A stretch of DNA of 64,000 nucleotides from Endotrypanum monterogeii (lineage: Eukaryota; Euglenozoa; Kinetoplastea; Trypanosomatida; Trypanosomatidae), in the NCBI GenBank assembly GCA_000333855.2, contig CM007319.1, forward strand, positions 1,706,639 to 1,770,638, read 5' to 3'. Each line of letters starts with the position of its first letter. Position 1 is the stretch's first letter. The notes below the pieces were generated by a model. It searched no databases. It saw nothing but the letters and a program-made list of their open reading frames with translations, and was not told the origin of the DNA. Position numbers and translations under genes: made by a program. This document shows, piece by piece, positions 9,621 to 19,671 of the stretch.

Positions 9621-10441
9621 AGCGTGTAGTTGATTGGACCCAAGCCGACATGCACCAATGTAACTACTAAAAAATGTGACACTCCCTACCTCCTCCCCCA
9701 TACAGTCACACTTCCCGGCGAAACATTTTGATCGTTTCCTTCTTTATTTTTGGCGGTTTCTTGCCCAGATGATTATGTACAGGAGTTCTATGAAAAAGCG
9801 ACCCAGGAAATATCTTTGAGAAAAATAAAAGAACAACAAACACGATGCGACCCATGCCAAAATCACCCACATGCGCTTCTCTACGCCCCCGGTGCCGCGA
9901 GCATCCCGCAACCCCATTGCCGGAACCCATCCCCCCTCCCCCCCGCCCCGCCCGACCCCTCACCCCAAACGGCACGCCGGCCCCAAAGGGCCGCCCCCCT
10001 CCACCCCCCCCGGCACGGGCGGAACGCCCTCGGCACCAGGAACAACACCTAACCAGGCGCGCCAACGCGCCCCCCCTAGGACCCAAAGCAGCAGCCCGCC
10101 CCACCCCCGCGCGGCACAGCGCGCGCGGAGCCCAACGCAACCACGCAGCGCAAATGGAAAAAAAAAAACCGGGGCCGGTATGGCACCAAAAGAGAAAATC
10201 CATAACCCGCTTCTACGTCGACAACCCGAGAGCAGTACCTCTGGTTACGTTTCCTGTTGTTTTCCTCTTATGACTAAACCACTTTCTCTGCCTCTTATCA
10301 CTATTCCTGTTGCTATGCAAAAGCTGTCTCCAGAGTAGTCAGCACGCAAATTCTCAAGTCTGCATTTCGTCACTCACTCGACTCCTTATCACCCTACATA
10401 TTTAGAAAAAAATCAAGGTAAGCCTTGAATAAAGAAAAGCC
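9621..10441 (+). other. Intergenic region with extreme C-rich block
   Basis: After an A/T-rich 200 bases, positions about 9885-10190 are almost purely C-rich with scattered G and A (many runs of five to eight C). The opposite strand is therefore G-run rich, able in principle to form G-quadruplexes. It ends in an A run (10157-10166). No gene is supported. The likely splice site of the kinesin gene is AG 10404-10405 after a weak pyrimidine tract. Confidence 0.6.
9885..10190. repeat. C-rich low-complexity block
   Basis: About 300 bases dominated by C runs. The complementary strand carries many G runs of four or more. It has no coding support on either strand. Confidence 0.8.
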
Positions 10442-11884
10442 ATGCCCAGCATTCCTTTACTTACCGAACTGGGAGCCAGAGCAGACGAATTTCAGCACAT
10501 CTTGAACATGTCCAAAATTCCTCCGCATGTGGAGCAGAAGCTGCGTCCTGCAATGGATCCTGGTGAGCTTTTTACCCACCAAGACTCACGCATCTTTGTT
10601 CGCGCTCGCCCAATCGTTCCCCATGACATGGAGAATCCGAACAACCAAAGTATTGTCCAGAAAGTCGATGAAAACAGAGATCTTGTCGTAATGACACCAA
10701 AAATCTCCCTTTCGGGTCAGTGCACCATCGATCCTTGTATTGTTACTCTTGACGGCTCCTTCGTCGGTGCGCGTGACGATACAGAAAGAGTTTATGTTGA
10801 GTCATGTGCGCCACTAGTGTCTCTCTCTGTTGCGGGTGCATCGACGTGCGTGCTCTGTTATGGGCAAACGGGGAGCGGGAAAACCTATACAACCTCCGGA
10901 ATATTTCGACTATTTGCTCAAGACCTTGCACCCATTTTTGGCACACACGATGTTCTCCTCACTGTTCTTGAAATTCAGGCCATGAAAAACATTGATCTGC
11001 TTACTGGTACCGAAGTTCAGATCATGGAGGACGTTTCAGGTGAGCTGAAGCTGCTAGGGACAGAAGCTTTTGAGTGCTCCAGTGCAGAAATGCTACTCGC
11101 TGCTTTCGAAGAAGCCGCCTCACAGCGGACGACTCGGTCTACGGAAAGAAACGAAACGTCATCGCGTTCTCATATGATTGCCCGCATCTCTATTGTTTCA
11201 AAGGAAACAAAATGGGCAAAGCCCGGTGATTTATTTATTGTAGATCTTGCCGGTAGCGAAAACACTGCAGATAGCGCAACTCATGACCGGACTCGCCAAG
11301 CGGAAACAAAATTTATCAACACATCTCTTATGACGCTAAAGGACTGCATTCGATCCCGTGCACTGGCGTCATCAAGTACACAGCACCTGCACATTCCTTA
11401 CAGACGCTCCCCACTTACGCTTCTTTTGCGCGATTGCTTTGAGATCGCTGTACGTCGACCGACAAAGACAGTTATGATTGCGTGTGTCTCACCACTTCTC
11501 CGAGATTCACGACATACCATCAACACTCTGCGGTATGCGTCGCTGCTTTCCGTAACGCCACCGGCAAAAGTTTTGGCGGCCGATCCAAATGATCCGAACA
11601 ATTACAGTCGTGAACAAGCCCTCGACTTTCTGGTCAAAGTCTCACATGGAAATATCTCGGAGCCTCATTTTATTCTGCCAGAGGGTGATGGAAGAACTCT
11701 CGTGCATATTCCAGAGGCGGAATTCATCCGTCGCATTGTGGAAAGCCATCCACACATCCCTGAAAAGAAAGCCAAACTTATTTACACAGCCATCTGGAAA
11801 CGTGTTGTCGATGCGCGCACCAAAGGTCGAAAGCAGATGATTGACGCAAAGCGGCACATAAAGGCACCTCGCTGTGCTAGATAA
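10442..11884 (+). CDS. Kinesin-like motor protein, compact form
   Basis: 480 residues, nearly all motor domain. Motifs in order: RIFVRARP (residues 50-57), P-loop GQTGSGKT (141-148), switch I NETSSRSH (237-244), switch II DLAGSE (268-273), HIPYRRSPLTLLLRDC (about 317-332) and NTLRYA (361-366). All nucleotide-binding residues are present, so it should be an active microtubule ATPase. Only about 100 residues follow the motor, with no coiled coil or cargo tail. The short charged tail (EAEFIRRIVESHPHIPEKKAK) may be a small helical domain. The features recall kinesin-13-like or trypanosomatid-specific orphan kinesins, but the class is not clear. Its codons appear more A/T-ending than those of neighbours. 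Start ATG 10442 is the first after the predicted splice site. Confidence 0.9.
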   Translation: MPSIPLLTELGARADEFQHILNMSKIPPHVEQKLRPAMDPGELFTHQDSRIFVRARPIVPHDMENPNNQSIVQKVDENRDLVVMTPKISLSGQCTIDPCIVTLDGSFVGARDDTERVYVESCAPLVSLSVAGASTCVLCYGQTGSGKTYTTSGIFRLFAQDLAPIFGTHDVLLTVLEIQAMKNIDLLTGTEVQIMEDVSGELKLLGTEAFECSSAEMLLAAFEEAASQRTTRSTERNETSSRSHMIARISIVSKETKWAKPGDLFIVDLAGSENTADSATHDRTRQAETKFINTSLMTLKDCIRSRALASSSTQHLHIPYRRSPLTLLLRDCFEIAVRRPTKTVMIACVSPLLRDSRHTINTLRYASLLSVTPPAKVLAADPNDPNNYSREQALDFLVKVSHGNISEPHFILPEGDGRTLVHIPEAEFIRRIVESHPHIPEKKAKLIYTAIWKRVVDARTKGRKQMIDAKRHIKAPRCAR

Positions 11885-12790
11885 TATAGTTTAGATGCTT
11901 TTGTGTGTGGGTGCAAGTATGCTGTGATACGATTACGTATTTAGTGCCTTCTTTTTTTTTCAAATATTTCAGGAAGATGCTTAGATGCCTATAAACCACT
12001 AGAACGCGTTTTCCATTCGTTTTTTTTTTTCACGTAATGGCGCAGTTGGGTATCTTAAAGGCGTGAGGCTTGCTTTTGAAAGTCCGTCTTGAAAAAAAGG
12101 GAGTTCAGTGTTTCTGGTGCTACGGTTGCTAGTTACTTTCACTGCACGTATCTCGGAAGTGCAGATCATTTTTTTTTTTTCATCGATCTATTCACTCACT
12201 GAAGGCGAAAGCGCAGCTGAGCCCCGTTTTTTTTTTTCACATCTACTCCGCTTCTCACTGTGTGTTCGAGTAGGAGAAAGACATTCGCAGGCCCAATATT
12301 TCTCTCCCTTTTCCCAGAACTCCCATTATGATCTTTCATCGTTTACGTCTTCTCTTAGGTATTGCTTGTCCCTCTGGCGTGTTTTCGCAAAGGAAAAAAA
12401 AAAACGTGCCTTCGTTATTCGACAACCGGGTCCAAAAAGAAGAAACACAGCGCACCATATTGCTTCGTTTTTAGGGAGCTGAAAATGAAATGCTTTCGCT
12501 ATTTAATTGGGCCTCTTTTAGAGGGGCACCTCATTATTCGTTGAATTAAGGGTACTTCTGCTCCGCTTTCCTCAAATCCATTCTGTTGCTTCTATTCTTT
12601 GATCTATCATATTTCTTCTTACCGCTAGCAAAAAAAAAAATCACATATTCATGTATCCTCCCAAAACTAGGATCGAATACATTCGCTGCCGCTGATCATT
12701 TTATATTTGTCGCTCTGTACACCAGAAGAGGCTTATTTTTCCATTTAAAAAAGTTCTACTCTCGCAACTTTTCCTTGCGCACGAATAAGG
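11885..12790 (+). other. AT-rich intergenic region between kinesin and GRP170
   Basis: Contains many T runs (11951-11960, 12019-12029, 12170-12180, 12226-12236) and A runs, and no gene. Two possible acceptors for the next gene are AG 12751-12752 and AG 12788-12789; the second would leave only one base before the ATG. Confidence 0.5.
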
Positions 12791-14959
12791 ATGAATTCTG
12801 CAGTTGTTTTCATGACAGTGCTATTCGCATGTCTTTTCGTAACTCAGCAGACATGGGCTCACGTCATTGGAGTCGACTTTGGGTCAGAGTTCATTAAAAT
12901 AGCCGGGCCGCAAGGAGACAAAGGTGTGGACATTGTTCTTAATGAACAGTCACGACGGAAAACTGATAATTTCATTGGCTTTCGTAGGAATGATTTATAT
13001 ATTGGTGACATGGCGAAGGGTCTAGCCGCACGGTTTCCTCTTTGCACTGCTAGCGCAATCAACCAGCTTGTTAGCATCCGAAAAGACTCACGTCTTCTTC
13101 CATTTTTCCTTGATTTAGCATACGAATATATTGTGGAGTTCAACGATCATGGCTCGGCAACTGTGCAAATTTGCGAGCAGGAAAAGCCCTTCACGGCTGA
13201 AGAACTGTACTCTCTAATGCTGTCATATTCTCGATCAGCTGCAGCAAAAGAAAACGTAATAGATCCAAAGGGTATTGTTGTCACAGTCCCCTTCTATACA
13301 TCTCCAGCAGAGAGGCGAGCAATCCTGGAGGCAGCTCGCTTTTCGGAAATGGGTGTTATCGGTCTAATGCACTCAACTACTGCTGCCGCCTTTTACTACG
13401 GTGTGCGGCATCGCGGTTTCGGCAACAACACCCTGAAGTTATTGGTTTTTGATCTTGGCTCGACACATACAGAGGTCGGTATTTACGAGTTTCTCCCAGC
13501 TGCTAAGCACGCACCTCTTTCTAGTGCGTTTGGGACACTGAGGACGCTTGGTGTTGTCGAAGATCGCTCTCTCGGCGGTCGCGCATTTGACTTATGTGTT
13601 GCTCGTGTCATCGAGAAGGAGGCGCGCGAGAAGCTGAACATCGGCCCTGTTTTGGGTGGAAAAACTCCTGCGCAGCTGAAGTCCCAGTTCTCGCTTTTGC
13701 GCGCTGCAAACAAAGTTCGTGAAACGCTTTCTGTGAACAAGAACACGCCTTACACTGTGGAAGGTATTGTACCGGATCGAGATTTTCACTCTAGTTTTAC
13801 CCGAACTGCGTTTGAAACAGAATGTGCCTCGCTTTTCGAGCGTGTACGGGACTTGGCAACGAGTGTCACAAAAGCAGTTAGCATTTCATTTAAGGAAATC
13901 AACGCTTTTGAGATGATGGGAGGACTTTCGCGTACGCCAAAGATTATTGCAGACCTCTCTGATACAATTGGCCGGGATGTAGATCGCACAATGAATATGG
14001 ATGAAGCAGCGGCAATCGGTGCAGGCTACTATGCTGCGAAGCTTTCACCTCTTTACCGAGCTAAATCTCTGAAGCTTGAGGAGACGATACCGTACGGAAT
14101 CAGTTTTGATGTACTTCCTTCTTTGAACGAGAACCTGTCTGCTGCCAGGCGCCCATTATTCCGCGCGGATGAATTTCTTTTGGGTGACTCAGTGAGCCTC
14201 ACTTTTAATCGCACGGAGGACTTCTCGCTTCGTTTTTACACTGTTGATGACACGACCACGCCGTTTGCGAGCGTCATCATTGCAGGCGTCAAGGAAGAAC
14301 TTACAAAAATGAATGTGTTCTCGCCTCTAGTTACACACGCAAACAATAGTCATCTGGTTCGACTACAGATCTTATTGAATGAAACGGGTCTGTTGCAGGT
14401 TGAGCATGCGGAGGTGGTCGTGCGCTATGCAGAGGAAGTCTCTCAAATGGTGACAGAGAATGTCACGGATGATGCGACTGGCGAAACGAAGCAGGTTGAG
14501 AAATCTGTCAAGGTAATTAAGATGCGGCACCGTGCAGCCGAGTTAACGTCGACGCTAACATGGCTGAATCCCTCCGAACCAACTTCAGCAGAATCGGAGG
14601 CTTCGCAGAACAGGCTGAAGTCGATATGGCAAGCAGAGCATCTAAAGCATGTTCGCGCTATGGCGAAGAACAATCTAGAGGGGTATATCTTCTGGGCTAA
14701 GTATGAAGGTGTGGCTCTCAACGCCGAGCTTACCGCTGCCGTGGGTGAGGCGGCCATTCAGCGTGTCATGGACCAAGTGACAGCTGTCCAGGAGTGGCTT
14801 GAGGAGGGCGAAGGGGCTTCGGATAACTGTGTCGCTTCCCAGTACGAATCTCGACTGGAAGACCTTCGCGGGAAGGTTGCTGGATTAACGAAGCAGCCGG
14901 AGGAGTCACCGAGCACGGTGGCGGAGAGTACCGATCACCTGGACGAGGGGGATCTATGA
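12791..14959 (+). CDS. ER-lumenal HSP110/GRP170-type chaperone (HYOU1/Lhs1-like)
   Basis: 722 residues. Residues 1-23 are a clear signal peptide (hydrophobic core VVFMTVLFACLFV, likely cut after TWA). The HSP70-type nucleotide-binding domain begins directly after with HVIGVDFGSEFIKIA, continues with GIVVTVPFYTSP and VFDLGSTHTEVGIYEF (a degenerate phosphate-2 loop, as in GRP170s) and LGGRAFDLCVARVI, and reaches GGLSRTPKI near 377-385. A beta-sandwich region and long helical C-terminal part follow (to 722). GRP170s act as nucleotide exchange factors for BiP and hold unfolded proteins. The protein ends in DEGDL, an acidic -DL tail like the MDDL retrieval signal of trypanosomatid BiP, which supports ER retention (inference). 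The gene is more AT-rich in appearance than most neighbours. Confidence 0.87.
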   Translation: MNSAVVFMTVLFACLFVTQQTWAHVIGVDFGSEFIKIAGPQGDKGVDIVLNEQSRRKTDNFIGFRRNDLYIGDMAKGLAARFPLCTASAINQLVSIRKDSRLLPFFLDLAYEYIVEFNDHGSATVQICEQEKPFTAEELYSLMLSYSRSAAAKENVIDPKGIVVTVPFYTSPAERRAILEAARFSEMGVIGLMHSTTAAAFYYGVRHRGFGNNTLKLLVFDLGSTHTEVGIYEFLPAAKHAPLSSAFGTLRTLGVVEDRSLGGRAFDLCVARVIEKEAREKLNIGPVLGGKTPAQLKSQFSLLRAANKVRETLSVNKNTPYTVEGIVPDRDFHSSFTRTAFETECASLFERVRDLATSVTKAVSISFKEINAFEMMGGLSRTPKIIADLSDTIGRDVDRTMNMDEAAAIGAGYYAAKLSPLYRAKSLKLEETIPYGISFDVLPSLNENLSAARRPLFRADEFLLGDSVSLTFNRTEDFSLRFYTVDDTTTPFASVIIAGVKEELTKMNVFSPLVTHANNSHLVRLQILLNETGLLQVEHAEVVVRYAEEVSQMVTENVTDDATGETKQVEKSVKVIKMRHRAAELTSTLTWLNPSEPTSAESEASQNRLKSIWQAEHLKHVRAMAKNNLEGYIFWAKYEGVALNAELTAAVGEAAIQRVMDQVTAVQEWLEEGEGASDNCVASQYESRLEDLRGKVAGLTKQPEESPSTVAESTDHLDEGDL

Positions 14960-15109
14960 GTTTGTTTGGGTAACATACACTCGAGAAGCATTCACTATTT
15001 TTCACTGCGGATGACCTTAAGATTTTCGGTACTCATCTTTTTTTTTTTTGTCGTATTACTCCGGTGTGATTCTATTTTTTTCTTCTCAACTCTCTCTGTT
15101 CTGGGCTCT

Positions 15110-15141
<32 letters not shown>

Positions 15142-15690
15142 CCAGCCTCTTCTCTCCAGTGACCCTTCTCGAGATGCTGATGACATGGCAAAACAGAGTG
15201 CCAGCCTTAGTGCTTGACTCACCAGGGTAAGGAAAAACAGAAGGATTGGTGTGGATGCGAGTAGGGGTCTGACAGCAATGGCTGCGGGCTCGGCACGGGT
15301 GGAGAGGGGACTTGCGCTGTCGAAAGGCTCAACGCGAACACTTTTTGCCACAGTAGATGGCCCCCCCCCTCGCAGGACACACGGGCAGAGGCACCTTTAG
15401 CAGGAGGGCGGTAAGCGGCGCATTCTTCTCTCTCCTGTCAAGCTGTTTCCTCTCCAGACATGCTCAGCCGTCACGCGCATCATAAACGCGAAGCTGTTTC
15501 TGCTTTATAGCTGCTGGGTACGCGCATGGTCGCAAACGGGCTAGGCTTCAATGATATGCTAACTTGCAGCATCGTTCACGTCGGTCAGTCGGATCCCCGA
15601 TTGCCGGTTCTGTCGCCAGTTCTTTATTTTATACCCTGTCTTGACTCTCCACCCACACCCACACACTTTATCCCGCACACATCTTCAAAA

Positions 15691-15727
<37 letters not shown>

Positions 15728-15959
15728 TTGGCTCATTTGTAACTCCGGTGACTACCTTACAAGCAGTTTCCCCCATCTTGAGTTGAGAAAAAAAAAAGAA
15801 GACTTCTTGTAAAAAAAGAAACCATACTGCCCTTTTTCAAAAGACAAGTATCATTATTTCTTTGTGCTTTTTTTTACCTTGCGCATCCTCCGTCGCACGT
15901 CTCCCTGAAGAGCCCACAACGAGCACTCATCGATTCTCGCACCCACATCAAAATCAGCG
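14960..15959 (+). other. Intergenic region before GCVH
   Basis: Holds (CA)n tracts at 15110-15135 and about 15691-15722, T runs at 15039-15049 and 15869-15876, and the predicted GCVH acceptor AG 15909-15910. No gene was recognised. Confidence 0.6.
15110..15135. repeat. (CA)n microsatellite
   Basis: Uninterrupted CA dinucleotides downstream of the GRP170 gene. Confidence 0.95.
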
Positions 15960-16376
15960 ATGAGGAGGGTGGTTGCTTCTGTATCAGTCACGGCGGCGCT
16001 GTCTCTACGCTGTTATGGCACTAAGCACTTCACGGATAGCCACGAGTGGCTGGAGGAGAGCGAGGGTGAAGTGATTATTGGCATTTCCACCTACGCACAG
16101 GAGAATCTCGGTGACGTGGTGTACGTCTCTCTCCCTCAGGTAGGTGATGCAGTCACGGCGAAGGATGTGGTAGGTGAGGTGGAGAGTGTCAAGGCCACGA
16201 GCAACGTCTACTCTCCTGTGGACGGCACTGTAACGGCTGTGAATGAAAAGTTGAAGGACGAGCCAGGCCTCATCAATCAATCTCCGGAAGAGAAGGGTTG
16301 GTTGGTCAAGGTGAAGTGCTCTGAGATTCCAAAGGGCCTCATGGATGAGGCGGCATATAAGAAATTCCTGGAATAG
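15960..16376 (+). CDS. GCVH: Glycine cleavage system H protein, mitochondrial
   Basis: 138 residues, the normal size. The first 20 residues (Arg, Ser, Val, Ala-rich, no acids) are a mitochondrial presequence, followed by the mature start KHFTDSHEWLE. The lipoyl-bearing lysine is Lys78 in GEVESVKATS, and GYNxPVDG-type (NVYSPVDGTV) and NEKLKDEPGLIN blocks complete the lipoyl domain. H protein shuttles the aminomethyl group between the P, T and L proteins that break down glycine into CO2, ammonia and methylene-tetrahydrofolate in the mitochondrion. The start ATG is the first after the predicted splice site at 15910. Confidence 0.97.
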   Translation: MRRVVASVSVTAALSLRCYGTKHFTDSHEWLEESEGEVIIGISTYAQENLGDVVYVSLPQVGDAVTAKDVVGEVESVKATSNVYSPVDGTVTAVNEKLKDEPGLINQSPEEKGWLVKVKCSEIPKGLMDEAAYKKFLE

Positions 16377-18257
16377 TGAACTCGTGGGCCGCCGGCTCGA
16401 CGACCCAGCATCCTCGTATTTTTTTTTTCACCATCCCCTTTAGTTTCAACAAGTATTTGGGATGTGCTTCCGCCTTCCTCCCTCCTACCTACGTCCTCCC
16501 TCCACCTTTTTGTCTTCTGCTCTGTTGCCTTTGGTGGTTCTCTAGAGGAGGCTATACACCACGATCCTGGGCTTGCACACGCGTGTGTGTGTGTGTGTGT
16601 GTGTGTGTGGATGTACGGGCCCAGGGCAAACACCAACGGAGCTTCTTCCTTGGTCAGTCAGGCGGTAGGGGGTAGTTAATCGCACAAAACCCAGGGCGAA
16701 GTGGCTTTTAGGCGTGGACGGACTTCCGCTGAAAAGGGAAAGTGGTTGCGGTTGCTGAAGGAGGTTTAAAATATGTGGAGGAAGAAGAGCAAGCCCAACG
16801 TGACAACCATGTGAGGCAGAATCGGTGGCAGTGGCAGCGACAGGAGGCCTGGGAAGCCGATACCAGGGGGTCCGAGTCTCCAAGGGGGCTATCAGGCTGG
16901 TTAGCAGGCTAAGAGCAATTTTTTTGTCGAAATACAAGCAGGCGGAGGTGAAGGCGTTCACACGAAGTGGGGGCCTACACTGCAGTCTGTACTGTTCACA
17001 TCTACTTACTCTTTTGCACTTCCCCATATTGGTTGTCGCTGAGGTCTTCTTTCTTCAACACATTTGCTGAGGCAGGGGGTATTCTGGGAGGATAGGGAGT
17101 CCTAAAGTGCTATCAACACTCATCAAGGCTAACGCGGACTGTGCGCTGTTTTTTCTCTCATTGCGACTCTAAAACGTATATCTCCCTTAAGGGTCTTCCT
17201 CCCTTCCCTTCTACTGACACCCACCCACAGGTGTGAGCTCGAGAAGGAAAACCACAACATGGTGTGGTACACCGCCATTATTGGAGTATCAAAAAAAAAA
17301 ATCTTTTGCTTTGGCTCCCTTCTCTTTGTTTATTTTTCCCGCTCACACTATTTTTTCTCGCTTTATTTACCCCCTCTGCATCTAGTGGGGGAAAAAGGTC
17401 GAGTCCCTGTGTGCCCTTCCCCACTGTTTCGTGTGGTATTATTATTATTATATTACTAGACATCTTTTTGTTTTTTAGTTACCGTTTTCCCTTTTTTTTT
17501 GTCTGTGTGCGTTGTCGGCGTTTTTTTTTGTCTTGTCTAGCGTTGAGAAAGGCTGTTTTTATTTATTTATTGGCTTGCTGCTTCGCATCGGTTTCTCTGC
17601 CATTATCCTTAAGATGTTTCCCTCCTCTTGGAGATATTTGGTGGGCTCCATGTTAGTCATGAGTGACTCGGTGAGGGCAAAAAACACACACACACACACA
17701 GTTCACGTTTCAGACGTCACCTAGTATAGCACTTGAGTTGCACAGAGGGGTGGTGTTGCGTGGCCCACAAGGGCAATACATCTTTCTTCTTTCCAACTCA
17801 CACTACTACGAGTTTTTGTAGCGCACCGCTTGGTGTTCTCAAGCGTGTGACAGTACAGCGGGAAAGGGATGTGTTGCCGTCTGATAACGCGTCCACACAC
17901 ACGCTCAGGGTGCTGTGCTGACTACCAACGTCCCTTGCTGGTGTCTCCTCTTGGCGTACCACTTCTAATGCTTATTCAATACAGGTGTGGGTTGATAATA
18001 CACCCATCCGCCAAACAACAACAACAGCAATAGTCACAAATCTGTTACTGCTTTTGTACTCTTCGCACTGTCGGTGGATCTGCTTTTTCAATCTAAATTT
18101 GGTCAGACACGACTTAAATGTGTCCAAACGCAGTATCGCAGGACTTTGGTTCCTTTTTCTGCTGCCTTTTCATAGTAGCACACGCAGCGGTAGATGTCGC
18201 TGGGGGCTCCAGGTCCTCTATGCGTCTCCCAGAGTCGGATCAGTTCCTTAGATTGGT
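16377..18257 (+). other. Intergenic region after GCVH
   Basis: Contains a (GT)n tract (about 16583-16609), several T-rich stretches (17287-17560), and short ATT repeats (17439-17456). No intact gene was seen. The right edge runs into a decayed gene. Confidence 0.5.
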
Positions 18258-18768
18258 GTGAGGGGCGGTGCTGAGGTGGAGGGAATTGAGAGATCGAATC
18301 AGGATGATCGCATCTCCAGCAGCGTCGAGGAGAAGCGGGCTGGTCGACTTTGCTCAGGGGGGAAATTTTTGCAGGAGATGTGGCACGATTATATTGCAAC
18401 CCCAGTACATTACAGCAGAGCGAAAGCCGAATTTGGCGACATAGCGTGCACATCTGCTTGGGGCTCAAGCTGGGCTGGTACGACACGGTGTCGATATGAC
18501 AAGGGCATGCTCTCCAGGGCAGGAATGGACGGCGGAAAAGATTGCTGCACTCGGCAGATAGTAGCCACAGCTGGAGGAGGTGCGCACGTGGCTCAAGGTG
18601 GCGTGGTCGCAAAGGAAGCGGGAAAGTTACGGTGTGGCACGTGGAGAGGATCTGGAGTATCAACCACACAGTTTCGTGTATCTACTTGGGTACTTCCCTT
18701 GGCATCTGGACCGCGGTGTGGGTGGGGACATAGGCTACTACTCAAAACATCTCATGAGCATAATATAG
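18258..18768 (+). pseudogene. Second decayed protein-coding gene
   Basis: An open + strand segment from 18258 (frame of GGKFLQEMWHDYIATPVHYS) gives way to another frame with coding-like sequence from about 18470 to the stop at 18766. The second segment contains QEWTAEKIAALGR, a tandem stop TAG TAG at 18559-18564, and then LEEVRTWLKVAWSQRK and HSFVYLLGYFPWHLDRG. Amino-acid content (Trp, Glu, Lys, Asp) is that of a real protein and unlike the surrounding low-complexity spacer. There is no intact start, and no family is recognised. It probably is the remnant of a gene between GCVH and the GAPDH-like gene. Boundaries and direction (+) are inferred from composition. Confidence 0.45.
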
Positions 18769-19671
18769 TTGTAATCACACGCATGAAACTCTTTGTTGAA
18801 CCGCACGACGCCACTCGGCTTCGGCCGACGAGTCAAGACCCTGCTTGTGCGTAGACAATTTTGTTTTTTTTGTTTTTTTGTGCTTCCGTGTATGGAAACA
18901 TGTTTTAACTTTCTCGGAGTCCGCCTCAGCTGCGAACACCTGCTTCAGTATCCGTACCGGGTGCGTGCTGTGAATATCGAGGGTATTTTGAAGGGGAATA
19001 CGACTACGGGAAAAGCAAGCTGCTGTACTTGGATTTGATAAAAATGTCTGCTCAAACAAACTCAAAGTAGCGTAAGGTTTACGATTTCCATGCCCTGTGT
19101 AACTAGTCTTCTCGGCGCCTCTCATAGATCTCTGTCCCACCCCTTCATCCTAGGCCAGGATGGCTAGTCGACATGGGAGGGGCCACGACTTTCGCTTGCG
19201 CACTCTCGCAGCCATGTAAATGGAGAGTTCGGATCGAAGGTGCAAATGAACTTGCGGGCGGCCTACCACTGTGTCCAGCACTTTTGTGCGTATGAAGTCT
19301 TCGTTTCAGCTCCTCTCCTGCTCACGGCGGACATGAGCGATGCTGGTTCATTGTGCATCATGCCCTTTTTTTTCCCGATGGTTGAATTTCTTCGCCATTT
19401 TCCTTGTCCCGTCAATATTCCACAAAAAAATGTTTTGTTGCTCTTTCTCATTACTCACGCTGCCTTTTTTGTGTCCTGCCGACGCATATGCGTACGATGA
19501 TTGGCTGTCTATGCCCCGCTGGACTAATTCCCACACGCGTGCCTCAACTTGGCGCCACTTGATGTGACGCGTACCTCAGCTACCATAGCGTAGGGCATAA
19601 CATCAGCACACACGACAGGCTGCTGTCCCTTTCTCTCTTTTTTCTTTTTTTCTGTTTACCGTTTGTTTCCT
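18769..19671 (+). other. Intergenic region before GAPDH-like gene
   Basis: No gene recognised. A strong pyrimidine tract (19626-19671) runs directly into the ATG of the next gene without an AG between them. Confidence 0.55.

Noticed and set aside
9706..10203. 165-codon - strand frame
   Set aside because: Gly/Arg runs produced by the C-rich block; no motif, no splice signal in that direction.
18103..18669. 188-codon open frame on the - strand
   Set aside because: Composition (Arg, Pro, Leu, Ser, Cys, His) is that of an antisense shadow of coding-like + strand sequence, and all other genes are on +.
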